From Dentipellis sp. KUC8613 (lineage: Eukaryota > Basidiomycota > Agaricomycetes > Russulales > Hericiaceae): DNA of 64,000 nt. The notes under the pieces are model-generated. The model did no database searches and was not told the DNA's origin. It saw only the letters and a program-made list of their open reading frames with translations. The translations under genes and the position numbers were made by a program. This document shows positions 22,681-32,451 of the stretch, piece by piece. The stretch's first letter is position 1, and each line of letters starts with the position of its first letter. The DNA lies in NCBI GenBank assembly GCA_002286715.1, contig NSJX01000002.1, positions 1,226,396 to 1,290,395 on the forward strand, in the 5' to 3' direction.

Positions 22681-23593
22681 CTAGAAATGCGTCTGAGGCC
22701 TTTCCACCTTCTCGCCATCAACCCATACGTCGACTTTCTCATCGTAGAATGCTACGTAGCCCTTGATCTGCCCACAGTCGGGTAGGGGCGCTCTGTACCA
22801 CCACACGACGTCTTTCGCGGTCTTTCCGGATGGAAGAACGACATCGTAATAATGAGCCACGCCCTGTGGGACATCGGGGTATTTAGTAAGTATTTGGTGA
22901 GGGAATTGGTGCCATGGGAGTGCTCACCTTGTACGGGCACGCTGTGGTAAGATCAGAATCTCTCAGGAGTTCCAAGTGCGCATCAGTCTTCGGCAGATAC
23001 GTGCGGACAGGAAGACCAGTTTCGTAAAGAAGGAATGCCCTCGTCGTGTTGGCAACTTCAACGCCCTCTATCTCGACGCGGATGTGACGGGCGGACTGAA
23101 GTATGTCGACACGCTGAGGCACAAGGAAAGTCAGCACCAGAGACGGTGACCATGGAGCGGCACGACAGACCTTGTAAGGATCCTTCGGATGTACGAATAT
23201 CTGCTCCTCTTCCTCGAACCAAGCGTCCATCTTTCCGAAGACGATCTTCACGAGACCCTTCAAGTCGCCGTCTTTGAAGACAACCGCTCCTTCCTCCGCT
23301 CGATTATTGCCTACGACAACGTCGTGGACCTCGGAAGATTCTGCAGAAGTATTTGAAGCCTTCGCCTGTAGATACTTCTCAGGCACATCGGCTTTGGCGA
23401 AGTAATACTGAGGGTAATACGAGTGTTCCCAACTAGAGAACCCATCGTAAGAGAAGGACCAAAAGATATCCGAACGACCAACTTACACAAGCTTGGCTTT
23501 CTTCGTATCGACGATGTACTTTCCTTTGAAAAATACCCGAATGCGCTTCGGGGAGTCTTCAACGTGTCCAGCAGGAGGGAACGGTACGGGCAT
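22681..23593 (-). CDS. Tandem DUF427-domain protein
   Basis: Exons 23487-23593, 23171-23432, 22928-23113 and 22681-22863 give 245 residues. Two DUF427 units follow each other. Unit 1: R-I-R-V-F-F-K-G-K-Y-I-V-D-T, L-V-W-E-H-S-Y-Y-P-Q-Y-Y-F, then G-L-V-K-I-V-F-G-K-M-D-A-W-F-E-E-E. Unit 2: H-I-R-V-E-I-E-G-V-E-V-A-N-T, L-L-Y-E-T-G-L-P-V-R-T-Y-L-P, then G-Y-V-A-F-Y-D-E-K-V-D-V-W-V-D-G-E. The fold is known structurally, but its biochemical role is not settled. The protein should be soluble. The start at 23593 (M-P-V-P-F-P-P-A-G-H) matches the family; an upstream in-frame Met would add ~27 residues. Confidence 0.85.
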
Positions 23594-24291
23594 ATTGGCA
23601 CGATGGGAGAGGTGGCGTAGTTGTCTTCTGAACATGGATTCCCATGTCTGTTGCCTCTTTATAAACCGAGACATCCATGGGGCACATTTGAACTAGGAAG
23701 CAAGGATGCGTTCGTTTGTCATGGTCCGCTGACGAAAGTATGACATGGGCGTCTGCGTATCAGAGGGCCGGGGGGGCTTACACATTTACTTACTCTTCTA
23801 GGGGTTCTCCGAGAGTGACGACAGGTCACGACGGCGGAGGACCTCGGAGTTGATGTTCCTTTGTCTCGAGTTGCTTTGACATCTAGTACTTATTCGCTCT
23901 TCGTGTGAGCCAACGATGCTCACAGCGGCAACGAGCACGCACTTTGGAACGCGGGCTCACGCATGTTTCTAGCTTCCTCTCCCGCTTGATCCTTACACAG
24001 CAGAGCAGAGGCTCGCAGGCGTCTTGGCTACTGAAACTGGTGCTCGAAGCGCTTAGACTGACAACGCTCAGAAGATTGGGCATCACTCGTTCTAGCCTGT
24101 AGACGTTTTCGCTTTTCACTTCAGATCCGTTCACATACGATACGATATCGATGCGACTATGATGAGAAGATGCTCCCATACTAGTCAGGTGTCAGGCTTT
24201 CCATAAAAAGCATCGGTGAGCTATACACGGTGTACGTCTTCCGTCGGATCTGGTATCTCGCTACTCACTGCGCACGCCCGCACCGTCCGCC
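23594..24291. other. Intergenic, divergent promoter region, no gene seen
   Basis: About 700 bp separate the DUF427 gene (minus) and the dienelactone hydrolase gene (plus). Short frames at 23883-24179 have no recognisable content. Confidence 0.5.
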
Positions 24292-25478
24292 ATGAGTTTC
24301 TGCAAGCATTGTATCCAAGGTATGGTGGAAAGATTGGTTTCTAGGCACATATATAGGAATTGAACTCCTTGTCTATTCAGGAGTGCGCCACGAAGGCGTC
24401 CCGGAGGGTGTGTCCTGACGGAACCTGATTCGCAATCGTGCCCTTTACAGCTTGACAGGGAAGTTCGAGATTATTGGCAACATCAAGACGTATGTTGCAA
24501 CGCCCTCCGGAGAGTGTCCCAAGGACAAAGCAATTCTGTTTCTCACCGATGGCTTCGGGCCCGAGCTCGACAATAATCTTGTGCGTCAACGTCGTCTAAT
24601 AAAATCTACCTCGATGTTTGACTTGACATGTTACCGTCTTTTTCCTCTCGTGTAGCTCCTCGCCGATGACTTTGCCAGGAACGGCTTCAGAGTCTATCTT
24701 CCCGACCTTTTCGACGGTGATCCAGTCCCGGCGGAGGTCTTAAGCTCCAATGTATGTGACATAAAGGCCCCCAGCCCTCTTCCTGTCATCTTATACTTCA
24801 TGCATCGTCTTTCAGGGTGCCCTGGGGAACAATTTCGATTTCTCTCAATGGATTTCGAATCACAGTCCCGCCCCCGCGCAGGCCAAAGTCGAAGCTGTCG
24901 TTGATGTTCTCAAGTCTCAGGGCGTCACCAGGTTTGGTGCGATCGGCTATTGCTATGGCGGTGGGTCAAACTGTGACAATTTTAAATTCCAATCTGATGT
25001 ATTCATAATTGCTCGCCAGGTCGCCTGTGCTTTAATCTTGCTTTCGAGAACAAGGTGCATGCTGTAGTCGGAAACCACCCTTCGATGCTCGAACTGTCTG
25101 ATATCGACGTGCGTGAATCTCCAAGGTCACGTTGTAAATCCGACGTACCTATTTTCTTACTTGCAGAAATATGCCGAGACAGCCTCTGCCCCACTTCTTC
25201 TGAACACCTGCGAAATCGATCCAGCGTTCACGGCTGAGAAACAGTCAAGGGCCGACGAAGTCTTGGGCGGCGGCAGGTACAAACCAGGTTATGAACGCAT
25301 CTTCTGGCCTGGCGCCACGCATGGATTCGCAGTTCGCGGCGACTTGGTACGTCGGCATTCATCAGTGAAGAAGCATAAAGTAACTTATTGAGTCTGGTTA
25401 CAGGACAACCCCCAAGTTAAGGAGGCTAAGGAAGGTGCTTTCAAGTCTGGTGTTGAGTGGTTCATCAAATATCTGTGA
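24292..25478 (+). CDS. Dienelactone hydrolase family protein
   Basis: Eight short exons (24292-24319, 24381-24407, 24459-24580, 24656-24751, 24816-24960, 25020-25108, 25167-25346, 25404-25478) close to 253 residues, the normal length. The start reads M-S-F-C-K-H-C-I-Q-G-V-R-H-E-G, common in fungal members. Catalytic motifs: the Cys nucleophile in G-Y-C-Y-G-G (intron between the two Gly), acidic residue in N-T-C-E-I-D-P-A-F, and His in A-T-H-G-F-A-V-R-G-D. Bacterial relatives open dienelactone in chlorocatechol breakdown; fungal paralogues act on unidentified esters or lactones. The substrate cannot be inferred here. Confidence 0.9.
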
Positions 25479-25649
25479 GTCATAGCATATATTCCCAATG
25501 GTCAGATTCTGGCTAGCAAGGCAATGTAAATACCAGTGTGACTCGCAGATGTAAGAAAGTATTTGTAGACATCTATGTTCGAAAAAGCTATGGTTCAGCG
25601 CGAGGTTACCTTCGGTGATTTTGGTGTTAGAGATGCAACCCGAATTCAA

Positions 25650-25720
25650 GAATTAATGGGGTAGTGGTAACCTGGGTCGTTGCCATCGACCCGCCGAGGG
25701 TTCGATTCCCTCTTAATGCA
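25650..25720 (+). tRNA. tRNA-Gly (anticodon GCC)
   Basis: A 71-nt cloverleaf: 7-nt acceptor arm, D arm with AGTGGTA loop, anticodon stem GGTCG/CGACC with loop TTGCCAT (anticodon GCC), 4-nt variable loop and T arm GAGGG-TTCGATT-CCCTC. The acceptor stem has one mismatch (A2 opposite G71). There is no intron. The 3' CCA is not encoded, as usual in eukaryotes. Confidence 0.85.
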
Positions 25721-25959
25721 GCGATAATTTTCCCTCCTTTTGCTCCGATATTGGTCTGTCGCGGCAGAGATGTGCTAAAGACTCGAATCAATGATGAGGC
25801 CAAGTACTAGTTATAGTATAGTGCATCCTTTTGAAAGTGCACGCGCAGCTGGTGTTGCTTGATTCAAGCCTCAAGGCGGTGTAATACGTGGCCTCGCCTG
25901 CCGTCATCCCGGCCTCTCAATCTCAGCTGTTCCTAGCTGACCGCAACACGTTCGGCGTT

Positions 25960-27367
25960 ATGTGGTCCCAGCAGCGTTGTCTGGCCACCGTGGTTCTCGC
26001 GTTGTGCCTCACCTTCTTCCTGTATCTTAATGGTTCGCTCTTTAGCTCCCACTTTCGTCCGAAGGAAACACGGTCGAGTCGCATCGTCGCGGTCGGCGAT
26101 CTTCACGGTGACATAGGCAATGCGCAAAAGGTGTTGGAGATGGCGGACGTCGTGGACGCGGAGGGCAACTGGTCTGGACGAGTAGATGTCTTGGTCCAGA
26201 CGGGAGACATCATTGATAGGTAATAAGTCAACTGTATGGTGTCGAGCTGCAATGCTGACGTTTCGTTCAAGGGGGGATGACACAATCCTGCTCTTTGACT
26301 GGATGGAACAGCTTCGCGCCCAAGCGCAAGCAGCAGGCGGCCTTGTGTTATCACATCTCGGGAATCACGAATGGATGAACGCCATCGGTTCGTACGCTGC
26401 ACGTCGATTTCTGAACGGATGCTGAGGGTTATGAATTGCTTCCGCTTTATTCAGGTGACTGGAGGTAAGGTCGCTTCTACCTATGTGGAAAAATAATGCG
26501 AACCATCACCCGATAGATATGTCCCTCAGAGCGAGATCAAAACGTTCGGCTCTGTTGCTGCTCGCCAAAGAATGCTCAGCTCAGGTCGCATTGGGCGCGC
26601 TTGGGCGACGAATTACACGACGACATCCCGTCTCCCTCTTCACCCATCGCTTGGTACACCGAACTCGGACTATCCACCGGCGTCTCCATTGCATATACCT
26701 TCGTCTCTGTCGCACGCCGCATATTCCTTCGTGCATGGCGGACTCTCACCGACCTATGAGCACCTCTCTCCCTTCCCCTCCGCCATCAACGCAATCAGTG
26801 CATCTTTGCTACGAAAACTTCAGACCCAACAGCCACCACCTGTACATCCGCCTCATCCATACCCTGGCCTCCCCGAGGGCACGACTCGTGAGGAGTACGA
26901 ACTGTATGATTCAAACGGGCCTCTGTGGTATCGTGGGTGGGCACTTGAGCACGAAACAAAAGTTTGCAAAGACGTCGACGCTGTGTTAGCCAAGACTGGG
27001 ACGAGACGGATGATAATGGGCCACACTCCAGACTTCGAGGTCTGTTGTCCTCTTGCAGCACATTTTGTCGGCACTGAAGCCTGGGTACACTTTACAGAGA
27101 ATTGTCTCTCGATGCGGCGGTAAGATTATCATCATCGATACCGGTACGTCTGTTCTCTACTCGACAATGTTCGGGAGCTGATGCGCCATGGAAGGCATCT
27201 CCCATGCGTATGGCGGCGTTCTCTCTGCCCTCACCGTAGACTATACACTTAAACCCATCGGCGGCGACAAGTGGAAAGAAACCGAGGTCGTGAAGGCTTT
27301 ATATCCGGACAAGAGCCAGTTGTTGGTGAGGGAGGTGACGACCCTTAAAGGGGAATTTGGTTCTTGA
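25960..27367 (+). CDS. Shewanella-like Ser/Thr phosphatase (calcineurin-type metallophosphoesterase)
   Basis: Six exons (25960-26219, 26272-26387, 26455-26464, 26517-27039, 27098-27143, 27195-27367) close to 375 residues. An N-terminal hydrophobic segment (V-V-L-A-L-C-L-T-F-F-L-Y-L) suggests a signal anchor. PPP metal motifs are in order: G-D-L-H-G-D, G-D-I-I-D-R-G, G-N-H-E-W-M-N, H-G-G-L and G-H-T-P-D. This spacing, with W-R-Y after G-N-H-E, is that of 'Shelph' phosphatases, bacterial-like PPP enzymes also found in fungi and plants. They act on phosphoproteins; the substrate is unknown. Exon 3 is only 10 nt (codes D-W with partial flanking codons). Skipping it would shift the frame. Confidence 0.88.
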
Positions 27368-27552
27368 ACGCCCTATTGGAGGGCCTGTGCTTTGTGTATA
27401 TACCGTACGTCTTTATTATTACCATCTAAGTTATTGAAGTTATACGGGCCAAGGACTGCTGAATGCGCTCTTCTGTCGTTCCGCAGATGATTCTACGGTA
27501 TGCATATTCCCCAGAATTGCAATACATGTCCCGCCTCTATTGTGACAGGCGG

Positions 27553-28792
27553 CTAACCAAACAATTCAGCAACAGCTTTGCACGTAAGCTCTGGCTCCTC
27601 CCAGTGCGGCTTCGAAATGCCATTCCCGATGTCAGCTCAAGCGACTCTCAGACATGGGAGCCACACTCACAAAATGATTGCGCTCTGGCATGAACATCGT
27701 TAGCAACTCCCTTCCCACCTCGCCCTTCTCCTCCCTTGCCTTATGCAGATCTTGAATATACCAGGCACCCATGATGCATTCCCAAAGACTCTGCTCGCAC
27801 CATATCATGTAGACCTTGCACCTGGGCCACAGTCAACTCGTTCTTCCCAAAAACCTTGTGCGTCGTGTCTAAGAAGAACTCGCTTGGGGCGCCAAAGAGC
27901 CATTGGTCCAGACGTTCGAAGGCGTTCAGCGTAGACGCCTTCTCTCCTACGGTCATCGCCTCCGCAATCGCACGCACGTCCTCCAGCGGCATCTTTGGCA
28001 CCTCCGTCAGACCATCCGCGTGCCACGCGAACACATCTGGGTGCAGGTAGTGGCCCGAGGCCATGGCCTGGAAAGTGGCACAATACTCTTCGATGGTGCC
28101 GAGGGCGTCGGTGTATGGCCGTATCGCCATGTCTGCGTCGTTGAATACGGGCATGCCTAGGAGAAGCCGTGGTACATCTGCAAGAATTGCAAAGCATACA
28201 ATATCAATATCTGTAACGAGCGACGATGGGAAACGATGCACCGAAAGCGCATAGCCCTCGGAAGTAGGGCTCGAGGGCTTGCACCAAGTCTGCGGGCAAC
28301 GTAGCCGCATCTGCTATCAAAGGGGCGACGTAGACCCATCCCGAGGACCAACCCAGTAGGATGAACCCGCCGGTTTCGCGCTGTCCATCCTTGCTGCAGA
28401 TGGGAGGGATGCGCTCCGTCTGTATAAACCACGCCAAGAATCGGGCAATCTCGATGCTCCGTCGGAGAAAGAAATCGCGTCCTGCTTCGATGTCCGTGCC
28501 TGCCGCTGCACGCAGTTCGTCTTCGGATAGAGGTGTTGACCCGGGATACTCTCGGCGGTTGATTGTGACGAGACGCAGCTTGTGCTCTGCTGCATACTGA
28601 AACATGCGTCTGAAGATCGCTGGATGCAGCGGAGGTGAGTAAAGAGTTAGCAAGTTATTACGAAACGTGCGACTGACCGCCGTTAAATGCAGTTCCATGC
28701 ACGAACACAACAGTGGTGTATGGCCCGGGCAGTTCCCCACTATCTTCATAGTAGAGCTGCGTTCCTAGGTCGTCAACAGGTGCAAGAGGCAT
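27553..28792 (-). pseudogene. Alpha/beta-hydrolase copy A, frameshifted in the last third
   Basis: Start M-P-L-A-P-V-D-D-L-G-T-Q-L-Y-Y-E-D-S-G. It carries the oxyanion motif V-H-G-T-A-F-N-G, R-R-E-Y-P-G-S-T-P-L-S and the nucleophile elbow G-W-S-S-G. Introns match copy C (30142-31402). Exon 3 stays in frame to about 27835. There, relative to copy C, about 8 nt are missing. The reading then runs in the wrong frame to an early stop (27741), while the correct continuation (W-P-R-C-K, then the His-bearing R-N-H-F and P-H-W-E-E-P-E-L-T-C) lies in another frame. The C-terminal catalytic His would be lost. Either a recent pseudogene or a sequencing error. Confidence 0.65.
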
Positions 28793-29314
28793 GTTTGAAT
28801 TTGTGAAGAACGTAGGCAACCTGAGAGACGTCTTTCATACGCAAATGATGCCTGGCGCTCGTCCTTGGTGTTTGTTCGTTTGCCCGGCACACTCCAGGAT
28901 GGTAAGTCTCGTCCTCGAATACAGGCAAATGACGGAGCATCTGGAACATTAAGGGGGGCAACGTGGGCTAACTCTGTAAACAATCATCATTACAAGTCAC
29001 CCGATCGGTGTCCAGATGGTCTGCTAGTTCAATACAGATGGAAATCGCGTCCATGAAAACGGCACATCAACCTTGTGTGGCCGGACAAGAGAATACAAAG
29101 TCCTATCAAGTTTGTTCGACAAGTACGTATATGTGATTTGAATTCCTAGGTTGGTCGTCTCACCATCGATACCTGCTCCGCAACCGCTCCGTACGCTGCT
29201 AAAGACAGAAATATGACGGCAAAGCCTCGGACGTAGTCCATCCCAGAGCAAGGGTCTTCCTAATCCACACAGGACGTTGATGCTCAGCTAGGGAAGAGAA
29301 TGTCCCGGACCGCA
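28793..29314. other. Spacer between hydrolase copies A and B, no gene seen
   Basis: About 520 bp upstream of copy A. Short minus-strand frames show no hydrolase similarity by eye. Confidence 0.5.
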
Positions 29315-29765
29315 GGCCATACCGAGAATTCAGACAGGACCCTGCAGCTGAGCTTGAGTATGTCCCACTGGTGCTTCGAAACATCGCGCTTCGCCGCTCT
29401 CTCCCAGCGCATCGACCAGACAATAGCAATTGGACTCACGAAATAGTTACAACCCGGAAGCTCCGCATCAGCACTTCCCACCCAACCTCACCCTTCTGTT
29501 TCTCTGCCTTGTCAGTCATCAGCAGGCGTTCCAGGCGCCCGACCGCGCGGGGCCACACGAGCGCGATCTTGACCCCCACGCTCACCACATCGCGTTTGTC
29601 CTCTGGGGAATCGACCGCAATCTCCGTGGTGAAGCCGTCGGCACGACGCGTATGGATATCGGGGTGCAGTATCCCTCGATCGTGAGCGAGGTATTGAAGA
29701 CGGGCTGGTAGAAGTTTGCGCCGTTGACCATAAGCAGGCCCATGGCGCGCCGCGGGGAATCCGAA
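29315..29765 (-). pseudogene. Alpha/beta-hydrolase copy B, decayed 3' fragment
   Basis: Only the second half of the family gene remains. Recognisable blocks line up with copy C: R-R-A-M-G-L, N-F-Y-Q-P-V-F-N-T-S-L-T, Y-C-T, then after a deletion and frame change L-H-P-D-I-H-T-R-R-A-D-G-F-T-T-E-I, later V-G-R-L-E-R-L-L-M-T joined straight to K-G-E-V-G-W-E-V-L-M (some 60 residues missing). The catalytic-His site reads C-N-Y-F instead of C-N-H-F. The last exon (H-Q-W-D-I-L-K-L-S-C-R) is also present. The N-terminal exons and the splice acceptor of exon 3 are gone. Confidence 0.8.
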
Positions 29766-30141
29766 ACAGCTGTCTACGAGAAAGCTTGAGTATGCGTGAC
29801 TGTGAGGCATACCGATGTCGTTCAAGGGATCCAGGGTTGATTAATAGCAACCTGTTGGCGTCGGACAGTGCTGGAGCCACGTGTGTCCACCCATTGCCGT
29901 AGGGATGGAATCATATATGTCCAGGTGAACGGTCGGTGCTGATATCTGAACTGACACTAGAGTGGGTTGTGTCTTGAGGATATATTGATGAATGGGAAAG
30001 AAAAGGGGGCTGAAATAGGCAATATCGCATGTGCTCATGAAACCTGCGGGGTGCGGCACTGTTCTAGAGTCACGGCACCTAATGAAGGTGCACCATAGTC
30101 ATCTATATTCAGTATACACACAGGTCGACCGGTCGCTGAAG
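29766..30141. other. Spacer between hydrolase copies B and C, no gene seen
   Basis: Where copy B's N-terminal exons should lie there is only unrelated AT-richer sequence. Confidence 0.5.
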
Positions 30142-31402
30142 CTATCCCAAGAATTCAGCAAACACCTTGCAAGTAAGCTCAGGTTTTTCCCAATGGGGCT
30201 GCAGAAACCAGTATCCCATGCCCCGTTAGTCCGCTCCGTGACCGCGTTGTATTGAGCGGAATAAACTCACGAAATGATTGCATTCCGGCATGGAGAGCAT
30301 CAAGAGCTCTCTCCCCACCTCGCCTTCCACTTTCTTCGCATTATACATATCCTCAATATGCCACGCAGCCATGACGCACTCCCACACGGTCTGCTCGCAC
30401 CACAGCACGTAGAACTTGCACCGGGGCCACACACCGGCAGCCGGATCGCATTTCTTGAACAGCCCGTGTGTCGCGTCCAGGAAGAACTCGTCCGGGGCCA
30501 TCAGCAGAGGGCGCTCGAGACGTGCAACCGCGCTCGCACTTGTGACTGCCATCTTCTCAGCGATGGACATGCCGTTCGACGTGGCGAGCTTTCCCTCTGG
30601 GGGGTTGTCTAGGATCTCGGCGGTGAGGCCGTCAGAGCGGCGTGTTGAGATGTCCGGGTGGAGGTAGTAGTTCGAGCACCAGGGCTGGAAGTACGTGCAG
30701 TATTCCTCATCCGTGAGCGACGTGTCGAAGATGGGCTCATAGAAATTGCAATCCGCAGTCCGCGGGAGGCCCATAACGCGTCGCGGAGGATCTATAGAGG
30801 CGCCGTCAATGCATGGGATGATTGAAGTGGCAATGATCACAAATATATCGACATACCATTTGCACAGACGCCCCGCAAATAAGGAGTGAGCGTCTCAATC
30901 AGGTCGATAGGTAATGCGTCGGCGTCTGATAGCACACGCGCAACATGTGCCCATCCCGCAGACCAGCTCATCAATATCAGGCCCGCTTTGTCGCGTTCTC
31001 CGGGCGTGCTGTGTATTTTGGGGATGTCCTCGTTCTGGACGAACCAGGCGAGGAAACGAACAATATCGACGCTCTGTCGGCGGAAAAAATCGCGTCCGGC
31101 GGAGGCGTCTGTGCCGTTCACTATGCGCAGGTCTTCGTCGGACAGCGGTGTCGACCCGGGATATTCCCTGCGATTGACGGCGACGAGCCGCAGCTGGTAT
31201 GCAGCCGCATGTGGAAACATTCGGCTGAAAATCGCTATGCAGAGATGAATGTCTACTCATAGGCTTCCACTGACAAAGGAGCCTGACCTCCATGGTAAGC
31301 CGTGCCGTGGATGATTACGATTGTAGTATACAATCCAGGCAACGCGCCGCTGTCTTCATAGTACAGCTGTGTTCCCTGGTCGTCGATTGGCGCGACGGGC
31401 AT
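30142..31402 (-). CDS. Alpha/beta-hydrolase fold protein, intact copy C of a tandem array
   Basis: Exons 31288-31402, 30857-31234, 30271-30791 and 30142-30198 close to 356 residues. Features: Q-L-Y-Y-E-D-S-G near the start; oxyanion-hole H-G-T-A-Y-H-G-G; R-R-E-Y-P-G-S-T-P-L-S; nucleophile elbow M-S-W-S-A-G-W; and a probable catalytic His in P-E-C-N-H-F, next to the last intron. No signal peptide, so probably cytosolic. The substrate is unknown; the family is common and often multicopy in wood-decay basidiomycetes. It has two degraded neighbours on the same strand, pointing to tandem duplication. Confidence 0.85.
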
Positions 31403-31800
31403 AGTTGGATAGGAGATACGGTACTAGCCTAGCACGTTCAGTGTTTATAACAGCGTCAGCGGCCGCTATATCCTCAGCGGAGTTGGGCGCAACAGATCAA
31501 CGCATCGAAGACCGGGAATACCTATGCTGGGACTCCCGTCTTGTCAGCGGTGAATGCAGCGGTCAAATAAAGTCAGCGAAAGGCAACGAGGATCGCGGAA
31601 TCCGCGTTACTCGGGTCCTATACGAGTGCCCTATCTTCGTTGCATGTCAGCTGTGGGAACCATTTGGACCGGAGTGGCAGAGAATAAAATGGAGAAGCTA
31701 GGGGAGCGACGGGGACATCACCGCGGGAGCAATTGGGCAGTTGTTAGATTGACATGCACGGCGTGTGTCAGGTTCGAAAAGAGACTGCGGGAAAAAGGAA
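31403..31800. other. Intergenic, no gene seen
   Basis: Upstream region of hydrolase copy C up to the tRNA-Ser gene. No supported coding sequence. Confidence 0.5.
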
Positions 31801-31893
31801 CGTCACCTGAGCGATTCGAACACTCGCGGGCAAAGCCCAACCGCTGAAATGCTTTTTAGCAGGCGATCCCGTTAACCACTCCGGCAAAGTGAC
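31801..31893 (-). tRNA. tRNA-Ser (anticodon GCT) with an 11-nt intron
   Basis: Read on the minus strand: acceptor GTCACTT pairs with AGGTGAC, discriminator G. Anticodon stem is ATCGC/GCGGT. Between these lie 18 nt, i.e. a 7-nt loop with anticodon GCT plus an 11-nt intron at the canonical 37/38 position. A long variable arm (GGGC-TTT-GCCC) is the class II hallmark of tRNA-Ser, and the T arm carries TTCGAAT. The fold closes fully. Confidence 0.88.
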
Positions 31894-32451
31894 GATGTGT
31901 TCTCTGGCTCTACGCAACACCTATAACGTGGTTGGCTTGATATACACTTTGACGTCACGGCTGGGCTGGAACACGCACAAGCTAAGCTGGACGATTGATA
32001 GAGAGCATCGTGCTCACAGACATGAAAGCCTCGAGGCGCTTGCCATGACCTTCTAGCCTTGACGTCGGGAGTTTTTGGAGCCAGGGCGAGTGAGCAGCCA
32101 GCTCGGCGCGTGTAGAAATCCAGAGTACGAAAACTGAGGTAATCGTGGATCAAGTGGATGTGACAATCTCTCCGTGCCGGCAGTAGGAGACGGCCATCCA
32201 AAGCGCTGGAACGCGGGGTAGACCTGCGATGATGACGTCAATTAGCAAGGCGCCAAGTAGTAAGCGGACCTGGGCGGGGCTCTTCACCTGCGACTCCACC
32301 GACGGCCGCAGTACCTAGTCCAAAGCCCGCCCACCCGCCCGTATTTAAACACGATGCCATCCCTTAGCCCCCTCCCTCATATATGACCACCCGCTCGTAC
32401 ACACTCTCCGTACGCACCATCAGCTTCATCTCACCCGCCCTCTCCGGCACC
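31894..32451. other. Intergenic, promoter side of the coiled-coil gene
   Basis: No coding sequence is supported. A TATA-like element and a CT-rich stretch lie near 32341-32375. Confidence 0.5.
32341..32349 (+). promoter_or_regulatory. TATA-like box
   Basis: A TATTTAAA core followed by a pyrimidine-rich stretch at about 32360-32375 and then ATG codons at 32383 and 32452 in the same frame. Confidence 0.4.
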
